Shown here piece after piece: positions 34,713-44,267 of a DNA stretch of 64,000 nucleotides (its first letter is position 1; the number at the start of each line of letters is the position of its first letter). The stretch is from Oxalobacteraceae sp. CFBP 13730. GTDB taxonomy: Bacteria > Pseudomonadota > Gammaproteobacteria > Burkholderiales > Burkholderiaceae_D. Both the position numbers and the translations under genes were made by a program. Below the pieces are notes generated by a model. It was not told the origin of the DNA, made no database searches, and saw nothing but the letters and a program-made list of their open reading frames with translations. Where the stretch lies: contig JACYUQ010000001.1 in assembly GCA_014841835.1 (NCBI GenBank), positions 806,001 to 870,000 on the forward strand, given 5' to 3'.

Positions 34713-35417
34713 TCATTCGCCCAGCGGCAAGTCGAGCGGCTGGACCGCGCCGGCGCCGACCACGCGCATGCGCACGACCTGGCCGCTGGCGCTGTTCTTG
34801 ACCCGCACCACCGCGCCGCGCGCGCCGGCATCGAGCGCCTCGCCGGCCATGCTCACTTCGATGCCATCCTGGCGTGCCACCATCATCACGCCGTCGCCGC
34901 GTTTGACGACGACGGGTGCGGCCAGGCTGCCCACGCGCAGCACATCGCCTGCGCGCAGGCTGCGCCGGCTCGACTGGCCGACGACATTGGCCAGCACCCC
35001 GACCGGATCGGCGATATTGGTGATGTCGCGCCGTTCGAGGGCAACATCGGACTCGCCGAGCACCGTATTGGGCGACAACGGCGCGCTGGCCACCGCCACC
35101 ATGGCCGACACCCGTGCGCGCACGATGAATTCATGGCGCCAGCCGTTGCCGTCCGGGCAACGGGCAACAAAACGCATGCGCGCCGGCTGGCGCGTGTCAA
35201 CGGTCTCGATGGCGGGCGCCACGCTGCAGGCGGGCGCCGGCCGGCTGCTGACCACGGCCAGATCGAACTCGGGTTCGCTCAAACCACTGGCGGCAGCGAC
35301 TTTTTCGAGCTCATCACGCGCAATCTGTTGTATCTGTGCGGAAAGAGTTTGCGCTGACCATGCTGTGGTGCACAACACACAGGTTACAATAATCAGTATT
35401 GCCTTACGGAAATCCAT
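34713..35417 (-). CDS. flgA: flagellar P-ring chaperone FlgA
   Basis: 234 residues from ATG 35417. A signal peptide (MDFRKAILIIVTCVLCTTAWSA) is followed by a SAF-type domain: PLSPNTVLGESDVALERRDI, then GQSSRRSLRAGDVLRVG, and a C-terminal VGAGAVQPLDLP. It chaperones FlgI in the periplasm. It is divergent from flgB and ends only 16 bp from the opposed muramidase gene. Confidence 0.92.
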   Translation of the reverse strand: MDFRKAILIIVTCVLCTTAWSAQTLSAQIQQIARDELEKVAAASGLSEPEFDLAVVSSRPAPACSVAPAIETVDTRQPARMRFVARCPDGNGWRHEFIVRARVSAMVAVASAPLSPNTVLGESDVALERRDITNIADPVGVLANVVGQSSRRSLRAGDVLRVGSLAAPVVVKRGDGVMMVARQDGIEVSMAGEALDAGARGAVVRVKNSASGQVVRMRVVGAGAVQPLDLPLGE

Positions 35418-35488
35418 AGGTGGAAAATGTTGGTCAGGCGGAAATAACCATTCTAACCAATCCCACTGCACTTCACCGGAGAATCGCC

Positions 35489-35848
35489 ATGTCGATTAAT
35501 TTCAAGGATGCGTTGGGCGTCCACGCCGACGCACTCCAGTTGCGCGCCGAACGCACCCGCGTCCTGGCCGCCAACATCGCCAACGAAAGCACGCCGGGCT
35601 ATACCGCCCGCGACATCGATTTCGCCAGTGCATTGCAGGACCAGCGCGATAGCGAAGACGGCATGCCGACCCTGTCCGCGGACGGTCCGCTGTACCGCGT
35701 CCCGTACCAGGCCAGCGCCGATGGCAACACCGTCGAAATCGGTGTCGAGCAGGCAGCGTTTTCGCAGAACGCATCCGACTTCCAGACCAGCCTCACCTTC
35801 ATCAACATGAAGTTGCGCGGCCTGAACAAAGTCATCACCGGTCAGTAA
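35489..35848 (+). CDS. flgB: flagellar rod protein FlgB
   Basis: 119 residues from ATG 35489, preceded by CGGAGA. The N-terminal rod signature (LAANIANESTPGYTARDIDF) and the C-terminal LTFINMKLRGLNKVITGQ are present. It is the first gene of the flgB-L run and a proximal rod component. Confidence 0.94.
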   Translation: MSINFKDALGVHADALQLRAERTRVLAANIANESTPGYTARDIDFASALQDQRDSEDGMPTLSADGPLYRVPYQASADGNTVEIGVEQAAFSQNASDFQTSLTFINMKLRGLNKVITGQ

Positions 35849-35858
35849 GGAGCATCGC

Positions 35859-36263
35859 ATGGGATTCAAGGATATTTCACAGATTGCAGGCTCGGCCATG
35901 GCGGCCCAGACCGTGCGCATGAACACGATCGCCAGCAACCTGGCCAACGCGAACGCGGTGGCGGGCACCGAGGCGGATGCCTACCGCGCGCGCAAGCCCG
36001 TGTTCGCTGCGATGCTGGGCGACGGCGGCACTGCCAGCGTGCAGGTGCTGGACGTGGTCGAATCGAGCGCGCCGCTGCGCCGCATGCACGAACCGGACAA
36101 TCCGCTGGCCGATGCCGACGGCATGGTGTTCTACGCGAACGTCAACGAAGTGGCCGAAATGGCCGACATGATGGCCGCCTCGCGCGCCTTCGAGACCAAT
36201 GTCGAGGTGATGGGCCGCATCAAGTCGATGCAGCAGTCGCTGATGCGCATGGGAGAGAGCTGA
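35859..36263 (+). CDS. flgC: flagellar rod protein FlgC
   Basis: 134 residues. MAAQTVRMNTIASNLANANA near the start and VNEVAEMADMMAASRAFETN near the end are the paired FlgC/FlgG-type helices. Proximal rod. Ten bases follow flgB. Confidence 0.94.
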   Translation: MGFKDISQIAGSAMAAQTVRMNTIASNLANANAVAGTEADAYRARKPVFAAMLGDGGTASVQVLDVVESSAPLRRMHEPDNPLADADGMVFYANVNEVAEMADMMAASRAFETNVEVMGRIKSMQQSLMRMGES

Positions 36264-36265
36264 TC

Positions 36266-36967
36266 ATGGTGACCACCACCTCGAATGCATTCGGCCTGAA
36301 CGGCAACGCGAACGGCAGCACGGGCAGCAATGCCGTCGCCCCGGCCGCCAGCCCCGTCAGCGCCAACAAGGACATGTTCACCAAGCTGCTGGTCGCGCAG
36401 ATCCGTAACCAGGATCCGCTGGCGCCATCGGACCCGGCCACGTTCGTCAATCAGCTGTCGCAGCTGTCGCAGACCGAAGCGCTGGAAAACATGACCCAGA
36501 CTACCTCTGCCAGCGCCACCATGCTGCAAAGCCTGCAGGTGCTGGCCATGGGCGGCCAGGTCGGCAACCAGGTGTCGGTCGAGACGAGCCGCGTGCAACT
36601 GGGCGAGACCCCGCTGCAGGGCACCGTCCAGCTGGGCGGGGCCAGCAGCCTGACGCAGCTGGTACTCACCGGCGCCACCGGCGTGCAGACCCGGATCGAG
36701 TTGCCGCCGCATGCCGCGGGCGCGCAGCCTTTCACGATCGACCCGGCAAAACTCGGCCTGCCAGCCGGCAAGTACAGCATTGCTGCTGAAGCCGCCGACG
36801 GCACCAAACCTGCAGTGGAAATCGACGGACGCCTGAACAGCGTGCGCCTGTCGGGGACCGGCGGCATCGTCATGCAGGTGGCCGGCATCGGCGATGTCGA
36901 GCCGGGCTGGATCACGGGTTTCAACGGCAAGACCACTGACGCCGATGCGTCCGTCACGTTCAATTAA
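36266..36967 (+). CDS. flgD: hook cap protein FlgD
   Basis: 233 residues. The conserved FlgD segment MFTKLLVAQIRNQDPLAPSD with FVNQLSQLSQTEALENM is near the N-terminus, followed by a FlgD Ig-like/Tudor region. It caps the growing hook. Confidence 0.94.
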   Translation: MVTTTSNAFGLNGNANGSTGSNAVAPAASPVSANKDMFTKLLVAQIRNQDPLAPSDPATFVNQLSQLSQTEALENMTQTTSASATMLQSLQVLAMGGQVGNQVSVETSRVQLGETPLQGTVQLGGASSLTQLVLTGATGVQTRIELPPHAAGAQPFTIDPAKLGLPAGKYSIAAEAADGTKPAVEIDGRLNSVRLSGTGGIVMQVAGIGDVEPGWITGFNGKTTDADASVTFN

Positions 36968-36978
36968 AAGGATATGCC

Positions 36979-38166
36979 ATGAGCTTCAATATCGCCCTGT
37001 CGGGCATTCAGGCCATCAACGAACAGCTCACGACGCTGTCGAACAACATCGCCAACGCCGGCACCTACGGCTTCAAGAGCAGCCGCGCCAACTTCGCGTC
37101 GATCTATGCAGGCGAACAGGCCAACGGCGTGCAGGTGCAGTCGCTGACCCAGAACATCAGCCAGAACGGCAGCCTGTCGAGCACCGGGCGCGGCATGGAC
37201 GCCGCGATCCAGGGGCGCGGCTTCTTCACCAGCCGCGATGCCCAGGGCGTCGTGTCGTACTCGCGCGTGGGCATCTTCTCGACCAACGCCGATGGCTTGC
37301 TGGTCGATGCGACCGGCAAGAAAATCCAGGGCTACGGCCCGTCCGTGGGTGGCGCGCTCGGCACGATGGGCGACATTGCCATCCCGACCGGCCAGATCCC
37401 GGCCGTGGCCAGCACCAAGGTGAGCTACGCTGGCAATATGTCGGGCAACTGGAAAGTTCCGACAGCAGGCTTCAACCCGACCGACGGCAACAGCTACAAT
37501 ATGGTCAAGCAATCGGTGGTCTACGATTCGCTCGGCACGCAGCACACGGTGTCGCAGTACTTCGTCAAGACCGATGCCGACACCGTGACCGTGCACTACA
37601 GCCTCGATGGCGCGGCGCCGGCCACCAACTTCGCCATGAACTTCGGCACCAATGGCCAGATTCTGCCGGCATCGACGACCGGTCCGACCCTGACCATCCC
37701 TGGGGCAGCCGCGGGCGCAGCCAACATGACCTTCAACTTCGACTACACCGGCACGTCCAAGTTCGCCGGCGAAGCAACCAACACCACCAACCGCGCCGAC
37801 GGCTATGCGTCGGGCACCTTCGTCGGCGTCGAGCTGGCCGAGAACGGTTCGATCGTGGCCAAGTACAGCAACGAGCAGCAGCAAGTCGTCGGCACGATCG
37901 CGATTGCCACCTTCCCCGACGAAGGCAGCCTGGTGTCGGTCAGCGATACCGCCTGGATTGCCAACGCCAACTCGGGCGCGCCGCTGTACACCACGCCGGG
38001 CGTCGGTCTGGGCGGCAAGCTGTCCAAGGGCGTGCTGGAAGGCTCGAACGTCGACATCACGTCGGAACTGGTCGGCCTGATGACGTCGCAACGCAATTAT
38101 CAGGCGAACTCGAAGGTCATCACCGCCGAGAACGAGATGATGCAGTCGCTGATGCAGGCCCTGTAA
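36979..38166 (+). CDS. flgE: flagellar hook protein FlgE
   Basis: 395 residues. The start SFNIALSGIQAINEQLTTLSNN and SFKSSRANF-type segment mark the N-terminal D0. The C-terminus (GSNVDITSELVGLMTSQRNY, then ITAENEMMQSLMQ) is the hook signature. It forms the universal joint. Confidence 0.95.
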   Translation: MSFNIALSGIQAINEQLTTLSNNIANAGTYGFKSSRANFASIYAGEQANGVQVQSLTQNISQNGSLSSTGRGMDAAIQGRGFFTSRDAQGVVSYSRVGIFSTNADGLLVDATGKKIQGYGPSVGGALGTMGDIAIPTGQIPAVASTKVSYAGNMSGNWKVPTAGFNPTDGNSYNMVKQSVVYDSLGTQHTVSQYFVKTDADTVTVHYSLDGAAPATNFAMNFGTNGQILPASTTGPTLTIPGAAAGAANMTFNFDYTGTSKFAGEATNTTNRADGYASGTFVGVELAENGSIVAKYSNEQQQVVGTIAIATFPDEGSLVSVSDTAWIANANSGAPLYTTPGVGLGGKLSKGVLEGSNVDITSELVGLMTSQRNYQANSKVITAENEMMQSLMQAL

Positions 38167-38176
38167 GCGCCGCGCC

Positions 38177-38902
38177 ATGGATAAGCTCATCTTTACCGCC
38201 GTCAGCGGCGCCGAACGCACGCTGCGCGCGCAGCAGGTGCGGGCCAACAATCTGGCCAACGCCGACACGCCGGGCTTTCGCGCCAATATCGAACTGGCGT
38301 CGGTGCAGTCGCTCGGCGGCTACGGCTACGACAGCGTGCACCAGTCGCGCTCGGAAGCCGACACGATTTCCACCCGCACCGGTACCGTGCGCGAGACCGG
38401 GCGGGCGCTCGACGTGGCCGTTGCCGGCAACGGCTACCTGGCGGTCGAATGGAATGGCGGCGAAGCCTATACCCGCAGCGGCGACATCGACATCGATGCC
38501 AACGGCGCGCTGTCGGTCGCCGGCCGCCCCCTGCTGGGCGAAGGCGGCGCGATCGTGCTGCCGCCCCACACGGCGGTCGACATCGCCAACGACGGCACGA
38601 TCTCGGTCATGCCGGAAGGCGGCACCGTGACCCAGGTCGTCGACCGGCTGCGGCTGGTGAGCGCCGAAGGGGCCGAACTGACCAAGAACGAAGCCGGCCT
38701 GATCGTGGCGCGTGGCGGCGAGCCGCTCGCGGCCGACCAGAACATCAATGTGCGCAGCCGCGTGCTCGAAGGCAGCAACGTCTCGGCCGTGGAAGAAATG
38801 GTCGCCGTGATGGCTCTGAACCGCAGCTTCGAGATGCAGATGAAGATGTTCAAGGCCAGCGACAGCATGAACGAATCGGGCAACCGACTGCTCGGCGCCT
38901 GA
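38177..38902 (+). CDS. flgF: flagellar rod protein FlgF
   Basis: 241 residues. QQVRANNLANADTPGFRANI near the start and EGSNVSAVEEMVAVMALNRS near the end are typical. Proximal-to-distal rod component, ten bases after flgE. Confidence 0.94.
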   Translation: MDKLIFTAVSGAERTLRAQQVRANNLANADTPGFRANIELASVQSLGGYGYDSVHQSRSEADTISTRTGTVRETGRALDVAVAGNGYLAVEWNGGEAYTRSGDIDIDANGALSVAGRPLLGEGGAIVLPPHTAVDIANDGTISVMPEGGTVTQVVDRLRLVSAEGAELTKNEAGLIVARGGEPLAADQNINVRSRVLEGSNVSAVEEMVAVMALNRSFEMQMKMFKASDSMNESGNRLLGA

Positions 38903-38930
38903 CGCCGGCACAACCTAACAGGGAGCAACC

Positions 38931-39716
38931 ATGAATCCAGCAATGTGGATCAGCAAGACCGGTGTACAGGCGCAAGACGCCAAGCTGCAGGCCATCGCCA
39001 ACAACCTGGCCAACGTCAACACCGTCGGCTTCAAGCGCGATCGCGTCGTGTTCGAAGACCTGTTCTATCAGGTCGATGCGCAGCCGGGCGCCCAGAATGC
39101 CGATAACACCGTCAGCAATGGCGTGCAGCTCGGTAACGGCGTGCGCGTGGTCGGCACCCAAAAGGCGTTCACCAACGGCAGCCTGCAACAGACCAGCCAG
39201 CCGCTCGACGTCGCCATCTCCGGTGCCGGCTTCCTGCAGGTGCGCCGCCCGAACGGCGAACCGGCCTACACCCGCGCCGGCCAGTTGCAGGTCGACGCCA
39301 ATGGCACGCTGACCAATGCCCAGGGCTTGCCGATCGTGCCGCAGATCACGATTCCGCAGAACGCCGCCGGCGTGACCATCGGGGAGAACGGCGTCGTCTC
39401 GGTGACGATCGCGGGCCAGCCGGCGCCACAGGAAATCGGCCAGCTGAACCTGACCGCCTTCATCAATCCGACGGGCCTCCTGGCACTGGGCGACAACCTG
39501 TTCCAGGAAACCGCCGCCAGCGGCGCGGCCAACGAAGGCCGTCCGGGCGACGCCGCATTCGGCAAGCTCAAGCAAGGCTCGCTGGAAGGCTCGAACGTGC
39601 AGGTCGTCGAAGAGATGGTCGACATGATCGCGGCCCAGCGCACCTACGAGATGAACACCAAGGTGCTGTCGGCAGCCGACAATATGCTGCAAACGCTGGC
39701 GGCAGCGGCACGCTGA
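38931..39716 (+). CDS. flgG: flagellar distal rod protein FlgG
   Basis: 261 residues, standard FlgG length. [20 protein letters not shown] with [20 protein letters not shown], and the C-terminal [20 protein letters not shown], identify it. The distal rod drives FlgJ-assisted wall penetration. It shares its last base with flgH. Confidence 0.95.
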   Translation: MNPAMWISKTGVQAQDAKLQAIANNLANVNTVGFKRDRVVFEDLFYQVDAQPGAQNADNTVSNGVQLGNGVRVVGTQKAFTNGSLQQTSQPLDVAISGAGFLQVRRPNGEPAYTRAGQLQVDANGTLTNAQGLPIVPQITIPQNAAGVTIGENGVVSVTIAGQPAPQEIGQLNLTAFINPTGLLALGDNLFQETAASGAANEGRPGDAAFGKLKQGSLEGSNVQVVEEMVDMIAAQRTYEMNTKVLSAADNMLQTLAAAAR

Positions 39717-40399
39717 TGCATACCGTTGCCATCCCGCCTGCCAACGCGCTTGCCCGCGCGCTTGCCGCCGCCCTGTGCGGGCTGGTCCTGGCCGGCTGCT
39801 CGTCGCCGATGCCGGTCTCGCTGGCCGACGACGACGCCATGCCGCTGCAGCGCCCGGTGCGCGCCGGCCTGTCGGGTGGCGTGTTCACGGCCGATACGGT
39901 CTCGCTCACGTCCGACAGCCGCGCCTACCGCGTTGGCGACGCCGTCACCGTGATCCTGCAAGAGACCACGCAGGCCAGCAAGCGTGCCGGCACCAGCATC
40001 TCGAAGGGCTCGTCGATCGGCATCTCGCCGCTGGCCGCGCTCGGCAAGGTCTATGGCAAGACCTCGCTCGACGTCTCGGCCGACCGCGATTTCGAGGGCG
40101 ACGCCACCAGCACCCAGCAGAATGCGCTGTCCGGCGCCCTGACCGTGATCGTGCAGGAAGTGCTGCCCAATGGCCTGCTGCGCGTGGCCGGCGAAAAAAA
40201 CCTGATGCTGAACCAGGGCGAAGAATTCGTGCGCCTGAAAGGCTTCGTGCGCGCTGCCGACATCGATACCGACAACCGCGTCTCGTCGCTGCGCGTGGCC
40301 AATGCGCGCATCGCCTATTCCGCCCGCGGCGCACTGGCCGAGGCCAACACCCCGGGCTGGCTGACGCGCTTTTTCAACAGCCCCCTGATGCCGTTCTGA
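39716..40399 (+). CDS. flgH: flagellar L-ring lipoprotein FlgH
   Basis: 227 residues. The lipobox LVLAGC places the lipidated Cys at about residue 28. The L-ring domain contains [20 protein letters not shown] and the [18 protein letters not shown] region. It forms the outer-membrane bushing. Confidence 0.93.
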   Translation: MHTVAIPPANALARALAAALCGLVLAGCSSPMPVSLADDDAMPLQRPVRAGLSGGVFTADTVSLTSDSRAYRVGDAVTVILQETTQASKRAGTSISKGSSIGISPLAALGKVYGKTSLDVSADRDFEGDATSTQQNALSGALTVIVQEVLPNGLLRVAGEKNLMLNQGEEFVRLKGFVRAADIDTDNRVSSLRVANARIAYSARGALAEANTPGWLTRFFNSPLMPF

Positions 40400-40401
40400 G
40401 G

Positions 40402-41520
40402 ATGACCATGATGTCGCGCCGTTTTGCGCCCCTGCTGCTTGCCGCGTTCTGCGCCCTGCTGTCCGCCTACCCCGCCCACGCCGCCCAGGCCCTGCGCAAC
40501 CTCGTCAGCGTCGAAGGCGTGCGCGACAACCCGCTGGTCGGCTATGGCCTCGTGGTGGGCCTGAACGGCAGCGGCGACTCGACCCAGGTCAAATATTCGA
40601 GCCAGTCGGTCGTGAACATGCTCAAGCAGTTCGGCGTGCGCCTGCCCGAGGGCGAAGATGCCAAGAACAAGAACGTCGCCGCCGTGATGGTCTCGGCCAC
40701 CTTCCCGCCCGGCTACCGCCGTGGCCAGACGATCGACGTCACCGTCTCGTCGCTGGGCGACTCGAAAAGCCTGCGTGGCGGCACGCTGCTGCTGACGCAA
40801 CTGCGCGCGGCCGACAATGAAGTCTATGCACTGGCCCAGGGCAATGTCGTGGTCGGTGGCCTGAACGCCAGCGGCCGCAGCGGCTCGTCGGTCACCGTGA
40901 ATACCCCGACCGCCGGCCGCGTACCCAACGGCGCCCAGATCGAGCGCGAGATCGCCACCGACTTTGCCACCCGCCCGCAAATCACGCTGCGCCTGCGCCA
41001 GCCGCATTTCGAGACGGCGACCAATGTCGTCGATGCGATCAACAAGCGCTACGGCCCGGTGGCCACGACGCAGGACGGCACCAGCGTCGACGTCATCGCC
41101 CCCAGCAATCCGACCGAACGCGTGGCGTTCATGGCGCGCCTGACCGCGCTGACCGTCGAATCGGGTGTCGAGGTGCCGCGCGTCGTGTTCAATTCGCGCA
41201 CCGGCACCGTCGTCATCGCCGACGGCCTGCGCGTGAAAGCCGCCGCTGTCACGCACGGCTCGCTGAAGGTGATCATTTCGGAGAGTTCGCGCGTCAGCCA
41301 GCCGGGGCCGCTCAGCCGCGGCCAGACCGCCGTGACGCCCGAATCGAAGCTGTCGGTCGACCAGGGCTCGGCCCAGATGTTCCGCTGGCCGCCAGGTGCG
41401 CGCCTGCAGACGATCATCGACACCGTCAACAGCCTGGGCGCCTCGCCCGACGACATCATGGCGATCCTGCAGGCCCTGGACCAGGCCGGCGCGATCGAAG
41501 GCGAACTGGTGGTGATCTGA
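40402..41520 (+). CDS. flgI: flagellar P-ring protein FlgI
   Basis: 372 residues, signal peptide to about [43 protein letters not shown] and [20 protein letters not shown] are family landmarks. It forms the peptidoglycan-level ring. I start at ATG 40402, three bases after flgH. An in-frame ATG at 40408 is possible. Confidence 0.94.
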   Translation: MTMMSRRFAPLLLAAFCALLSAYPAHAAQALRNLVSVEGVRDNPLVGYGLVVGLNGSGDSTQVKYSSQSVVNMLKQFGVRLPEGEDAKNKNVAAVMVSATFPPGYRRGQTIDVTVSSLGDSKSLRGGTLLLTQLRAADNEVYALAQGNVVVGGLNASGRSGSSVTVNTPTAGRVPNGAQIEREIATDFATRPQITLRLRQPHFETATNVVDAINKRYGPVATTQDGTSVDVIAPSNPTERVAFMARLTALTVESGVEVPRVVFNSRTGTVVIADGLRVKAAAVTHGSLKVIISESSRVSQPGPLSRGQTAVTPESKLSVDQGSAQMFRWPPGARLQTIIDTVNSLGASPDDIMAILQALDQAGAIEGELVVI

Positions 41521-41861
41521 TGCGCATCGACGAACTTCGCACCACGAGCCTGGCGGCAGGCGCCGACACTGCAGTCGCCCCAGCGGCCGAGCCACAGCCC
41601 GACCCCGCCTACGTCGCCAAGGCTACCAAGGCTGCGGTGGAATTCGAGCGCTTCTTCATCGGCCACATGCTGCGCACGATGCGCGCCTCGACCCGCGAAA
41701 TGGCCAGCGAAGACAGCGTTTTCAACAACCGCGTCAACCAGGACATGCAGGACATGGCCGACGATCTGCTGGCAGGCAATATGGCCGGTCAGCGCGCGTT
41801 CGGCATTGCCGACGCGATCCTGCGCCAACTGGTGCCGGGCGCCGGGGGCGGCAAAACCTGA
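41520..41861 (+). CDS. flgJ: FlgJ rod-binding domain protein (no muramidase domain)
   Basis: 113 residues, only the N-terminal half of conventional FlgJ. FERFFIGHMLRTMRASTREM and RVNQDMQDMADDLLAGNMAG match the rod-binding domain, and the protein ends without any glucosaminidase domain. The hydrolase half is the separate gene at 33944. The ATG shares a base with the flgI stop. Confidence 0.9.
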   Translation: MRIDELRTTSLAAGADTAVAPAAEPQPDPAYVAKATKAAVEFERFFIGHMLRTMRASTREMASEDSVFNNRVNQDMQDMADDLLAGNMAGQRAFGIADAILRQLVPGAGGGKT

Positions 41862-41959
41862 TGGACCGCACCGGCAACGCCAATCTGCGGTAAAGCTTAA
41901 CAAACGGCAATAATTGGTCGCCTTATCAGGTTAACCCTGTCCCGAAAAGAGTCTCACCC

Positions 41960-43345
41960 ATGACGATCATCAACAATGCCCTTTCCGGCGCCCTCGCCGC
42001 CCAGATTGCGCTGTCGGCCAGCAGCCAGAACATCGCGAATCTGCAAACCAAGGGATACACCCGGCAATCGGCGCTGTTTACGTCGGTTGGCCCGGATGCC
42101 AGCGGCCGCTCGGCCGGCAATGGCGTTCAGGTGAGTTCGCTCATGCGCTTTTCCGACAACTACAAGAGCCAGGCCATGTGGCGCGCAGCGTCGGAGCAAG
42201 GCGCCTACGCGCAGTCGCAGCCCTACCTGACCCAGCTCGAAAGCGTCATGGGCGACGCGTCGGCCAGCCTGTCGGCCGGCATCGACGCCTTCTTCAAGGC
42301 GATCAATGCCGTTGCCGGCGACCCCGGCTCGACCCCGCTGCGCCAGCAGGTGCTCACATCCGCCAGTCTGATGGGCGAGCGCATCAATGGCATGAACAAT
42401 GTCTTCAACGCACAACTGACGTCGGTGCGTCAGCAGCGCAGCGCACTGGTCGAGTCGGCCAACAGCGACATCAGCACGATCGCGAGCCTGAACCGGCAAA
42501 TCATGGAAACCCAGGCGGGCGGCGTCTCGGCATCCGGCCTGATCGATGCGCGCGACAGCGCCATCGACGCGCTGGCGTCCAGGATGGCGCTGGAAGTATC
42601 CACCAACGCGGATGGCAGCCGCGATGTCGCGCTCAAGAGCGGTCAGGCACTGGTGATCGGCGGGATGCATGGCACGCTCCAGGCGGCCGCGACGGCCGAC
42701 GCGCCGCAGGCGTTTTCGATCACGTTTGCCAATGCCACCTTCACGCTGGACGCCACGAAAATGGGGGGCCAGATCGGTGGTCTGAGCCTGTACGAAGTCA
42801 CCACGCTCAAACCGCTGCAGGACGATATCGACGCGCTGGGCCGCACGATTGCCGAGCGCGTCAATGCCCAGCTGGCACTCGGCTACAGCACGCCTGCCAG
42901 CGGGCCCGCCGTGCCGGGGACACCGCTGTTCGTCTACACTCCGGGCGGCGGCGCGAATGCACTGAAGGTCGTCGCCGGCTTCAAGGCCGAAGACCTCGCC
43001 TTTTCCGGTGACGGCTCGCCGGGCGACACCGGCAATCTGCAACAACTTGCCGCGCTGAAGGGGCAGCCGGTCACGCTGCCCGGTATCGGCACCGTTCTGC
43101 TGAGCGACGCCGATACCCAGCTGCTGGGCAAGCTTGCCATCGACAGCAAACTGAATAAAGCCTCCCTCAAGACCACCGACACCGTGCGCACGCAAGCGGT
43201 CGACGACTGGCAATCGACCAGCGGCGTCAACGAAGACGAAGAAGCGGTCAAGCTGGTGGAACTGCAGCGGATGTACGAAGCGAACATGCGGGTGATCTCG
43301 ATTGCCAATTCCATGTTCGATGCCACGCTCGCGATGATGGGCTAA
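41960..43345 (+). CDS. flgK: hook-filament junction protein FlgK (HAP1)
   Basis: 461 residues. The start NNALSGALAAQIALSASSQN and TKGYTRQSALF, and the C-terminal EAVKLVELQRMYEANMRVIS with SMFDATLAMMG, are the HAP1 ends. A TAAAGCTT element (41891-41898) lies upstream but lacks a well-spaced sigma-28 -10. Confidence 0.93.
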   Translation: MTIINNALSGALAAQIALSASSQNIANLQTKGYTRQSALFTSVGPDASGRSAGNGVQVSSLMRFSDNYKSQAMWRAASEQGAYAQSQPYLTQLESVMGDASASLSAGIDAFFKAINAVAGDPGSTPLRQQVLTSASLMGERINGMNNVFNAQLTSVRQQRSALVESANSDISTIASLNRQIMETQAGGVSASGLIDARDSAIDALASRMALEVSTNADGSRDVALKSGQALVIGGMHGTLQAAATADAPQAFSITFANATFTLDATKMGGQIGGLSLYEVTTLKPLQDDIDALGRTIAERVNAQLALGYSTPASGPAVPGTPLFVYTPGGGANALKVVAGFKAEDLAFSGDGSPGDTGNLQQLAALKGQPVTLPGIGTVLLSDADTQLLGKLAIDSKLNKASLKTTDTVRTQAVDDWQSTSGVNEDEEAVKLVELQRMYEANMRVISIANSMFDATLAMMG

Positions 43346-43355
43346 AGGAACAATC

Positions 43356-44267
43356 ATGCGTATCGCCACTTCCCAGTACCAATCGACGATGAATGCCTCA
43401 CTCCAGGTCAACCAGGAGCGGGTCAGCCAGATCATGCAGCAGATCGCCAGCAACAAGCGTATTCTGCTGCCGTCGGACGACCCGGTCGACAGCGTGCGCC
43501 TGTCGCGCCTCGAGCGCGAGGAATCGTCGGTCCAGCAATACCGCGACAATATCGGCGCGCTGCAGCTGCGACTGTCCAAGTCGGAAGGCTACCTGACCAA
43601 TATGGTGGGGGAGATGAACGAGGGCCGCGACCTGCTGGTCTGGGCCTCCGACGGAGGCAACGCGCCGGCCGACCTGAAAGCGATGATTGCGCCGCTGCAG
43701 GCACTCAAGGACAGTCTGTTCTTCACCGCCAACACGGTCGACCACGAAGGCAACCATCTGTTTTCGGGCACCCTGACCCGGACCGCACCACTGGCCTTCG
43801 ATCCGAACGCCGCGGCAGGCGCGCGCTACACGTATGCGGGCAACAGCAACAGCCAGAACGTCACGGTCGGCAACGGGCTGACCCAGCCGGCCAACGAGGA
43901 CCTGGCGGGCCTGGAATCGCTGCTGAACCAGCTCGACGAGACCATTCGCGCGCTGTCGGCGCCGGGCGCGAACGCCAACGATCCTGCCGTGCGCGCCGTA
44001 CTGGCTGCCAACCTGCAAGGCTTCGATACGACCCAGGGTCTGGTCTCGAGCAAGATCGCCACGATGGGCGGCCGCCAGAACGTCATCAAGACGCTCGACG
44101 ACAACCACGCCAATATCAGCCTGTCGAACCAGATGGCGATCGTCGACATCGGCCAGCTCGATGTCGGCCTCGCAGCGACCGAGCTCAGTGGCTACTCATC
44201 GGCCCTGCAGGCGACCTACAAGGCCTACGCCAAGATCGGCAACCTGTCGCTGTTCGATGCACTCTGA
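43356..44267 (+). CDS. flgL: hook-filament junction protein FlgL (HAP3)
   Basis: 303 residues. MRIATSQYQSTMNASLQVNQ with QQIASNKRILLPSDDPVDSV is the FlgL/flagellin-like N-terminus. The C-terminus (SGYSSALQATYKAYAKIGNL) is short. It links hook to filament and overlaps the next gene. Confidence 0.93.
   Translation: MRIATSQYQSTMNASLQVNQERVSQIMQQIASNKRILLPSDDPVDSVRLSRLEREESSVQQYRDNIGALQLRLSKSEGYLTNMVGEMNEGRDLLVWASDGGNAPADLKAMIAPLQALKDSLFFTANTVDHEGNHLFSGTLTRTAPLAFDPNAAAGARYTYAGNSNSQNVTVGNGLTQPANEDLAGLESLLNQLDETIRALSAPGANANDPAVRAVLAANLQGFDTTQGLVSSKIATMGGRQNVIKTLDDNHANISLSNQMAIVDIGQLDVGLAATELSGYSSALQATYKAYAKIGNLSLFDAL

Noticed and set aside
41891..41920. Sigma-28 promoter before flgK
   Set aside because: TAAAGCTT matches the -35 half, but no -10 half occurs at suitable spacing.
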